Shown here: positions 7,164-11,388 of the stretch, in pieces
Layout: each line of letters opens with the position of its first letter
How positions within the stretch are numbered: position 1 is the first letter of the stretch
Source of the DNA: Candidatus Brockarchaeota archaeon
GTDB taxonomy: Archaea; Thermoproteota; EX4484-205; DTQO01
DNA length: 11,388 nt
Direction: 5' to 3'
Assembly: GCA_017601265.1 (NCBI GenBank)
Contig: JAFNJA010000019.1
Coordinates: 1 to 11,388 of the forward strand
The notes under the pieces: generated by a model
The model's input: the letters and a program-made list of their open reading frames with translations, nothing else
Told to the model about the DNA's origin: nothing
Databases searched by the model: none
Translations under genes and position numbers: made by a program

Positions 7164-8399
7164 TCAAACCTCCTTCCTCAAAGCTTCCTTTATCAATTCC
7201 GCCGCGCGCCCGACCGAATCCCTGTTGACGAAAATCGTGAAGTTCGAACCCAGGGTCAGGACCCCGTGGATGTTTATCCCGTCCGACGCCAGCGGTTGGC
7301 TGACCTTGCCGAGGATCCCGAGCCTTTCTGAGAGCTCGGCGCCCTTGACGACGACGCACCCCAAGTCGCTCCTTACCGCCACGCCGAGGGCGGTCTCCTC
7401 CTCTATGAAGGACCCGTGCAACCTTTCAAGCACGTCCCCGTCCACCCCGTTCTCCACGTACGCCACTATGCTGTTGGAGTTGACGATCGAGCCTATCAGC
7501 TTTATCTCCCCGCTCGACGAGAAGCTGGCCAGGCAGTTCAGAGCTTTTCTGACGCTCGGCATGCCCCTTCCCGCGAGTACGACGGCTGTCACGGGCTCCG
7601 GCCTGCCTTCCACTACGAGCGAAGGCAGCGAACCCTGGACCCACGTGCCCTCCGATTCCAGATCCTCGTCGAGGTAGCTCGTTATCTTCACCCTGGTCCC
7701 CTCCCTGAGGTACCTCAAAGACGCTTTGTGAATGAACTTGACGCCCGAGTCTGCCAGGGAAGCGAGCTCCTCGGCGCTCAACTGGCCGTGCTTCCTCGCC
7801 GACCTCACGAGTTTCGGGTCGGCGGTCATTATCCCCCCCACGCTCGTGACGAGCACTACCGTTCTGGACCCTAGGACTCCAGCGACGAGGAAGGCCGTCA
7901 GGTCGCTGCCTCCCCTCCCCAGCGTCGTGACCTCGCCGTCCAATGAGCGGCCAACGAAACCGGGCAGGACCGGCGTCACCCCTCCTTCAATGAGGGGCAT
8001 CAGCGCCTCCGGAACCTTCTTCTCACAAACTTCCAGGATCGGTTCCGCGGCCCCGTGGTCGCCGTTGGTCACTATTGGCCAAGCTGGATCGGAGGGGTCG
8101 AGGAAGGCGGACTTCAGGCCCAGCGAGTTCAGGGAGGCGGAGAAGATCCTGGCGCTCGTCCTCTCCCCCATCGACAAGATCTCGTCCAAGTGGCTCGGGG
8201 AGAGGGCGCCGGATGCCGCTTCCTTTGTGGTGCTCAGGAGATCGTCGGTCGTCTTTCCCATGGCAGAGACGACGACTACGATCTTTTTTCCGGACTTCGC
8301 GACGTCGACCACCGACCTGGCGGCCTTGCTGATCAGGCTTGGTGACGCCAGGCTCGCGCCACCGAACTTGACGACGACCAAATCCTCGACGGGTTTCAT
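7164..8399 (-). CDS. lysC: Aspartate kinase with C-terminal ACT domains
   Basis: The enzyme phosphorylates L-aspartate to aspartyl-4-phosphate, the precursor of aspartate semialdehyde used by lysine, threonine and methionine synthesis and, here, by ADTH synthase. From the ATG at 8399 (411 residues): VVVKFGGASL (8-17), VVVVSAMGKTTDDL (41-54), SMGERTSA (76-83), LGRGGSDLTAF (160-170), TSVGGIMTADPKLV (185-198), then two ACT-like regulatory segments from about 270 to the end, including LGKVSQPLASDGINIHGVLT. The Asp of the usual TDV in the nucleotide-site motif is Ser186. GTG (8411) and ATG (8408) lie in frame upstream, but GGTGA eight bases before 8399 and the K-P-V start favour 8399. It is the first gene of the aro operon. 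I infer a role in supplying semialdehyde for aromatics; no semialdehyde dehydrogenase is in view. Confidence 0.94.
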   Translation of the reverse strand: MKPVEDLVVVKFGGASLASPSLISKAARSVVDVAKSGKKIVVVVSAMGKTTDDLLSTTKEAASGALSPSHLDEILSMGERTSARIFSASLNSLGLKSAFLDPSDPAWPIVTNGDHGAAEPILEVCEKKVPEALMPLIEGGVTPVLPGFVGRSLDGEVTTLGRGGSDLTAFLVAGVLGSRTVVLVTSVGGIMTADPKLVRSARKHGQLSAEELASLADSGVKFIHKASLRYLREGTRVKITSYLDEDLESEGTWVQGSLPSLVVEGRPEPVTAVVLAGRGMPSVRKALNCLASFSSSGEIKLIGSIVNSNSIVAYVENGVDGDVLERLHGSFIEEETALGVAVRSDLGCVVVKGAELSERLGILGKVSQPLASDGINIHGVLTLGSNFTIFVNRDSVGRAAELIKEALRKEV

Positions 8400-8526
8400 T
8401 CGGTTCATCACCGGAAAACGAGTTTTTACGCTGGCTTTGCGCGCTAATAGCTAAAGAAGAAGTACGCCATCGCCGGCTTCGGAGCGCGCTTCAACTTCGG
8501 TTGGAAGGCTACGGAACCTCGACCGC
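8400..8526 (-). promoter_or_regulatory. Likely promoter region of the aromatic operon
   Basis: This 127-base gap between the tyrA stop and the aspartate kinase start is the largest break in the minus-strand gene series and the natural place for the operon promoter. Two TATA-like stretches are visible on the minus strand. TAAAAACT (about 8421-8428) lies roughly 25 bases from the ATG and would give an almost leaderless transcript. TAGCTATTAG (about 8443-8452) would give a leader of about 20 bases. Neither is a strong consensus. No convincing terminator for tyrA, leader peptide or riboswitch was seen, though a pyrimidine-rich run (about 8454-8463) lies in the gap. Confidence 0.4.
8408..8412 (-). 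promoter_or_regulatory. Ribosome binding site of aspartate kinase
   Basis: The minus strand reads GGTGA, eight bases before the ATG at 8399. Two earlier in-frame start codons (GTG 8411, ATG 8408) overlap it, which is why the later ATG is preferred. The same GGTGA motif precedes other genes in this window (aroB', pheA and the GTPase). Confidence 0.55.
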
Positions 8527-9354
8527 TTAAAACGTTTTCGCAGTCTGGATTCGCCGCGCGAATGGAAGGCTGGAGGAGTCGCGCATCAGCCTCAAGAATG
8601 CCCCGGCGTCGCCTTCTCGGAGCCCTTTCCGCACGGCTCGGAGCTTGCCCAGCGCCAGCCCCAAGGTTTCGTCGTAGGAGGGGGACGCGAGCTGGATCGA
8701 AGCGTAAACTTCGGGGCTCTCCGAGCCCACGGACTTGGCCAAGGAGCTCATCGCCCTGAAGCTCGACCCCCCAAGCCTCTCGAGGGTCCCAGGCCTTATG
8801 CCGCTTTCGGCCAGCAAGGAGCCGTAGAGGGCTGCCAAAAGGTGCGGCAAAGCCAAGGTGTAAGGAACGGCCGCGTCGTGCTCCTTCGGCGAGCAGAACA
8901 CGACCTTCGCTCCAGCCTTCTTGAAGCTGTCGACGAACTCCTTCGACCTTCCCTCGAGCCTTGCCGGGTGCACGACGGCGACGCTTTTGCCCTCGAGGGA
9001 TTCGGTCGTGGGGCCGAACAGCGGGTGGATGCTAAGGACCGGCCTCCTGCTCGACCTGATGAAACCCAATACCGGGGTTTTCACGGACGAGACGTCCACG
9101 AGCAGGCAGTCCTCGCCGAGCAGCGGGGCGTATTCCAAAGCGACCCCTTCCACCTTCCGAGGGGGAACGGACAGGACGGCGCACTCGATCCACTCGCAGC
9201 TCGCCCCCGGGGCTACGACAGGCAGCCCGAGCGAAGCTTTCCTCAGGGGAGCGGAGCGCCTTCCCGTGATCCAAACTGAATGGCCCGACCTCGAGAGGAA
9301 CTTCGCGAGCCAAGAGCCCATCCTGCCGTATCCGCCCACGACCAGGATCTTCAA
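8527..9354 (-). CDS. tyrA: Prephenate dehydrogenase
   Basis: The enzyme oxidatively decarboxylates prephenate to 4-hydroxyphenylpyruvate for tyrosine; arogenate use cannot be excluded. The 275-residue product is the dehydrogenase alone, without chorismate mutase or ACT domain. It shows the Rossmann loop VVGGYGRMGSW (5-15), DVSSVKTPV (87-95), the conserved histidine in SIHPLFGPTTESL (108-120, His110), EHDAAV (158-163) and a helical C-terminal dimerisation domain with LALPHLLAALYGSL. After the second strand comes GRR (31-33) instead of an acidic residue, which suggests NADP+ over NAD+. The TTG start at 9354 sets the Rossmann fold at the very N-terminus; GGGGGA lies about six bases before it. 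It starts 20 bases after the L15e stop, so it is probably cotranscribed with L15e. A larger gap separates it from the aro operon. Confidence 0.95.
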   Translation of the reverse strand: MKILVVGGYGRMGSWLAKFLSRSGHSVWITGRRSAPLRKASLGLPVVAPGASCEWIECAVLSVPPRKVEGVALEYAPLLGEDCLLVDVSSVKTPVLGFIRSSRRPVLSIHPLFGPTTESLEGKSVAVVHPARLEGRSKEFVDSFKKAGAKVVFCSPKEHDAAVPYTLALPHLLAALYGSLLAESGIRPGTLERLGGSSFRAMSSLAKSVGSESPEVYASIQLASPSYDETLGLALGKLRAVRKGLREGDAGAFLRLMRDSSSLPFARRIQTAKTF

Positions 9355-9374
9355 CTAAAATCCCCCGGCGCGGC

Positions 9375-9833
9375 TCAGGCCCTTTTCGACAGCCATTCCA
9401 AGCTCGGATCGGCCTTTATCCGGGGGTTGTCCGGATCCGCCATGATCACCTCGAACCACTTGCTAGTTCCGTCCTCGCCCGCGCAGTAAGATCCGAGGAC
9501 CTCCAAGTTCGGGTACTTCCTCGCGGCCCTTTCTTCTGCGATCAACCTCCTGCTCTTCGAAGGGGTGAAGAGGACCACGCCGAGGTGCTTCTGCCTCCTG
9601 CCCGATCTCGGGCGGGGCTTCCTCCTTCCCCCCCTCGCGACCCTGACCCTGACCACGACGAAACCCTGCTTCGCCTTGTACCCCAACCTCCTCGCGGCCG
9701 AGGCGTTCGTCGGCCTCTCCACCCTCACCGCCGACCTCTGCTTCCTCCAGGCGATCAGCCTACCGATCCTGACCTTCTCCCTTGCTTCATCTAGCTTCGC
9801 CAAGCTGGATTCGGACAAATCGGGCAGACGCAT
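9375..9833 (-). CDS. rpl15e: Large-subunit ribosomal protein L15e (eL15)
   Basis: This is an RNA-binding protein of the archaeal and eukaryotic large ribosomal subunit. The 152-residue product has the family core: LIAWRKQRSAVRVERPT (26-42), RRLGYKAKQGFVVVRVRVARGGRRK (48-72 in full), a basic RPRSGRRQKH stretch, IAEERAARKYPNLEVLGSY (98-116) and KWFEVIMADPDNP. The frame is open to a TTG at 9869, but the ATG at 9833 is preferred. It leaves 36 residues before the conserved VRVERPT block, close to the 38-39 of Haloarcula L15e, and the TTG would fall inside the probable TATA box. The protein stops soon after the DPSLEWL segment and lacks the 40-odd-residue glycine- and basic-rich tail of longer homologues. 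tyrA follows 20 bases downstream. Confidence 0.95.
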   Translation of the reverse strand: MRLPDLSESSLAKLDEAREKVRIGRLIAWRKQRSAVRVERPTNASAARRLGYKAKQGFVVVRVRVARGGRRKPRPRSGRRQKHLGVVLFTPSKSRRLIAEERAARKYPNLEVLGSYCAGEDGTSKWFEVIMADPDNPRIKADPSLEWLSKRA

Positions 9834-9865
9834 CCGACACGCCGAGAGCGACCAGACTTTGGAAC

Positions 9866-9878
9866 TCAATTAAACGTT
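9866..9878 (-). promoter_or_regulatory. Candidate TATA box of the L15e-tyrA unit
   Basis: The minus strand reads AACGTTTAATTGA, the only AT-rich patch in a GC-rich intergenic region. Its centre lies about 38 bases before the ATG at 9833. With the usual 25-27 bases between archaeal TATA box and transcription start, the leader would be about 12 bases. This supports ATG 9833 over TTG 9869. Confidence 0.45.
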
Positions 9879-9919
9879 ACTGGCCGAGCCGCCCGCGGCC
9901 AGTGCTGGACGGGGCGGCT
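9879..9919. repeat. Two interleaved perfect inverted repeats in the divergent intergenic region
   Basis: ACTGGCCG (9879-9886) is the reverse complement of CGGCCAGT (9896-9903). The loop between them contains AGCCGCCC (9887-9894), which is the reverse complement of GGGCGGCT (9912-9919). The order is a-b-a'-b', the topology of an H-type pseudoknot if transcribed, or overlapping palindromic protein sites if it acts as DNA. It lies between the two outward-facing candidate TATA boxes, so a DNA-level operator or a separate small transcript are both possible. High GC content raises the chance of coincidental repeats. Confidence 0.4.
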
Positions 9920-9960
9920 GGCGGCGGTTTCGTCAAAAAGGGGTTCCGAAGCGCGGGAAC

Positions 9961-9970
9961 GGTTTTAAGA
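9961..9970 (+). promoter_or_regulatory. Candidate TATA box of the GTPase gene
   Basis: The plus strand reads GGTTTTAAGA. Transcription would start near 9991, giving a leader of about 38 bases before the TTG at 10030. It is an AT-rich patch in GC-rich surroundings; the match to the consensus is only moderate. Confidence 0.4.
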
Positions 9971-9995
9971 AAGCTTCCGGTCCGTACGCAGTAGA

Positions 9996-10010
9996 AGCGG
10001 AGGATCCGCT
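9996..10010 (+). other. Small hairpin in the GTPase 5' leader
   Basis: AGCGGA and TCCGCT form a perfect six-base stem around a three-base GGA loop. It would lie just after the predicted transcription start and about nine bases before the GGGTGA ribosome binding site. The GGAGGA inside the hairpin is a second, now sequestered, Shine-Dalgarno-like sequence. A regulatory role is not shown by the sequence. Confidence 0.35.
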
Positions 10011-10018
10011 CGATCAGC

Positions 10019-10024
10019 GGGTGA
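10019..10024 (+). promoter_or_regulatory. Ribosome binding site of the GTPase
   Basis: GGGTGA lies five bases before the TTG at 10030 and overlaps the alternative GTG start at 10021. The spacing and the motif, which recurs in this window, favour TTG 10030. Confidence 0.5.
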
Positions 10025-10029
10025 CCTGG

Positions 10030-11223
10030 TTGCGGTTGGCCGGCATAACGGGCAAGCCCAACGTGGGCAAAAGCACGTTCTTCTCGGCCGCCACGCTGAC
10101 GATGGTGAAGATAGCGAACTATCCTTTCACGACGATAGAACCGAACGTCGGGGTCGCCTACGTCAGGAAGAAGTGCGTTTGCAGAGAGCTGGGAGTCAAG
10201 GACAACCCGGTCAACTCGCTTTGCACGGGGACCGACCGCCTCATACCCGTCAAGCTGGTCGACCTGCCCGGGCTGGTCCCTGGAGCCCACCAGGGCAGGG
10301 GGCTCGGTAACAGGTTCCTTTCCGAGATAAGCAACTCGGACGTCTTGATACACGTCGTCGACGCTTCCGGAGGTACCGACGAGGAAGGAAGGCCCGTGAA
10401 GCCGGGAACGCGCGATCCGTTGCTCGACATGGTCTTCCTCGAGCAGGAGTACGAGAAGTGGATGCAGCAGATAATCTCGAGGGACTGGGCCAAGATAGCG
10501 AGGCAAGCGGAGCAGTCGAGGAGGAGGGCTGACGAGCTCCTCGCCGAGAAACTGGCTGGGCTCGGCATAAGCAGGGAACGGGTGGCCGGAGCGATCGAGG
10601 CGTCAGGGCTGGACGCGGAGAAGCCCGCTTCCTGGGGCGATAGCGGGTTGGAGGCGCTTTCGAAGGAGCTCAGGAGGAGGGCGAAGCCCATCGTAACGGC
10701 GGCCAACAAGGCCGATACCGAGGAAGCCGCCTCGAACATCGAGAGGATCAGGGGTATGGGCCTCGACGTCGTGCCCACAAGCGCCGAATCAGAGCTCGTG
10801 CTGAGGAGGGCGGAAGCGAAAGGGCTGATAGAATACACGCCCGGCGACGGCCATTTCAAGATCAAGGGCAGCTTGACGGACGAGCAGAGGCGCGCGCTCA
10901 AGCTCGTGGAGGAAAAGGTCCTGGCCAGGTGGGGTTCTACCGGGGTGCAGGAGGTTTTGAACAAGTCTTACTTCGAGGTGCTCGGGATGATAGCCGTCTA
11001 TCCAGTCGAGGACCCGAACAAGATGACGGACCACGACGGCAACGTCCTCCCCGACGTTTACCTCGTCCCCCGCGGCACGAACGCCAGGGAGCTGGCTTAC
11101 AAGATACACAGCGACCTCGGGAAGAGGTTCCTCTACGCGGTTGACGGAAGGACGAAGATGAGGCTCGGAGAGGACCACGTCCTCGAGGACGGCGACGTCG
11201 TAAGCGTTGTAAGCGCAGCCTAG
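10030..11223 (+). CDS. ychF: Translation-associated GTPase of the Obg/YchF family with TGS domain
   Basis: This P-loop GTPase of the archaeal YchF-like branch of the Obg family is thought to act with the ribosome in the cytoplasm. Seen in 397 residues: G1 loop GKPNVGKS (8-15), G3 DLPGLVPG (78-85) followed by AHQGRGLGN, G4 NKAD (226-229), a helical region around residues 130-190, and a C-terminal TGS domain from about 315 ending in HVLEDGDVVSVVSAA. The aspartate in NKAD supports GTP specificity, unlike bacterial YchF, where this motif is altered and ATP is used. Cysteines near residues 49-65 lie in the insert usual for archaeal members. The frame is open back to a GTG at 10021. TTG 10030 is preferred for its GGGTGA site and because the P-loop then falls at the usual distance from the start. 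It is divergent from L15e, whose ribosomal function fits. Confidence 0.93.
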   Translation: MRLAGITGKPNVGKSTFFSAATLTMVKIANYPFTTIEPNVGVAYVRKKCVCRELGVKDNPVNSLCTGTDRLIPVKLVDLPGLVPGAHQGRGLGNRFLSEISNSDVLIHVVDASGGTDEEGRPVKPGTRDPLLDMVFLEQEYEKWMQQIISRDWAKIARQAEQSRRRADELLAEKLAGLGISRERVAGAIEASGLDAEKPASWGDSGLEALSKELRRRAKPIVTAANKADTEEAASNIERIRGMGLDVVPTSAESELVLRRAEAKGLIEYTPGDGHFKIKGSLTDEQRRALKLVEEKVLARWGSTGVQEVLNKSYFEVLGMIAVYPVEDPNKMTDHDGNVLPDVYLVPRGTNARELAYKIHSDLGKRFLYAVDGRTKMRLGEDHVLEDGDVVSVVSAA

Positions 11224-11228
11224 TTGCC

Positions 11229-11280
11229 CGGGCATCGCCGTGGGCCGGAAAGCCTCACGAGCGAGCCGATTCGATGCCCG
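11229..11280. repeat. Nine-base inverted repeat at the convergent gene junction
   Basis: CGGGCATCG (11229-11237) is the reverse complement of CGATGCCCG (11272-11280), with 34 bases between. The left arm directly follows the GTPase stop and also overlaps the ten-base palindrome TGCCCGGGCA (11225-11234). The right arm is inside the predicted end of the convergent gene. It could act as a bidirectional transcription end structure, but no T-run accompanies it and chance is a fair alternative. Confidence 0.3.
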
Positions 11281-11388
11281 CCTCCTTCAGGAATTCCCTG
11301 TAGCCCGAGAGCGCCCTCGAATGGTCGGAAGGGGAGATTCGCGGCTCTTCATCCTCCATAGGTTCCGGAGCCGCTTTGCAGTACTTTG
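11255..11388 (-). CDS. C-terminal end of an unrecognised protein (5' part beyond the window)
   Basis: The last 43 codons of an open frame enter from the right edge and end at a TGA at 11257-11255. The visible tail begins KYCKAAPEP, has an acidic MEDEEP stretch, and continues with SPSDHSRALSGYREFLKEAG, which looks like an amphipathic helix, ending in ESARS. Third codon positions are mostly G or C, as in the genes nearby, and the other two minus-strand frames are interrupted by stops within this stretch. It converges on the GTPase, with 31 bases between stop codons. I do not recognise the family. An ATG at the tenth visible codon would allow a 34-residue protein, but no ribosome binding site precedes it, so a longer gene is likelier. 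Confidence 0.5.
   Translation of the reverse strand, partial: KYCKAAPEPMEDEEPRISPSDHSRALSGYREFLKEAGIESARS

Noticed and set aside
6715..7677. Plus-strand open frame of about 320 codons opposite aroA' and aspartate kinase
   Set aside because: It crosses the junction of two well-supported minus-strand genes, shows low-complexity Ser/Thr/Pro composition and lacks a ribosome binding site; it is a shadow frame.
8412..8526. Riboswitch or attenuator before aspartate kinase
   Set aside because: No stable long stem, no run of aromatic or lysine codons in a leader frame, and no T-run terminator was seen.
9870..10020. tRNA or other classical structured RNA in the divergent intergenic region
   Set aside because: No cloverleaf, TTCGA-type T loop, CCA end or C/D-box pair could be found; only the interleaved inverted repeats and a short hairpin.
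10158..10964. Minus-strand open frame of about 268 codons opposite the GTPase
   Set aside because: It is antisense to the P-loop, G3, G4 and TGS motifs of the GTPase and has no domain of its own.

Overview
The window is a compact, GC-rich piece of an archaeal chromosome. The evidence for Archaea is a eukaryote-type ribosomal protein L15e, an archaeal GHMP-type shikimate kinase, and the aspartate-semialdehyde route into the aromatic pathway (ADTH synthase plus dehydroquinate synthase II) instead of DAHP synthase plus AroB. Shine-Dalgarno sequences such as GGAGG and GGTGA, frequent GTG and TTG starts, and TATA-like promoters also fit. Arginine is largely AGG. I lean towards a thermophilic member of the Thermoproteota/TACK group, but the sequence alone does not settle the lineage.

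From about 8.4 kb down to the left edge, the minus strand carries one tightly packed aromatic amino acid operon of nine genes: aspartate kinase, ADTH synthase (aroA'), dehydroquinate synthase II (aroB'), aroD, aroE, GHMP shikimate kinase, aroA (EPSP synthase), aroC and a chorismate mutase-prephenate dehydratase fusion (pheA, cut by the left edge). Neighbouring genes overlap by 4-23 bases or are separated by at most 19. Gene order follows the order of the reactions, from aspartate phosphorylation to the phenylalanine branch.

Upstream, behind a 128-base gap, lies a second minus-strand pair: ribosomal protein L15e and prephenate dehydrogenase (tyrA). The tyrosine and phenylalanine branch enzymes therefore sit at opposite ends of the aromatic block. 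Divergent from L15e, on the plus strand, is an Obg/YchF-family GTPase with a C-terminal TGS domain. The divergent intergenic region holds two candidate TATA boxes, two interleaved perfect inverted repeats with pseudoknot-like geometry, and a small hairpin in the GTPase leader. At the right edge a convergent minus-strand reading frame shows only its last 43 residues and is not recognised.

No mobile element, CRISPR array, tRNA or rRNA was seen, and no gene-free stretch exceeds 300 bases. This is mainly core metabolism. The points most worth checking are the active-site substitutions in EPSP synthase and chorismate mutase, the shikimate kinase start, aspartate kinase at the head of an aro operon, and the interleaved repeats.
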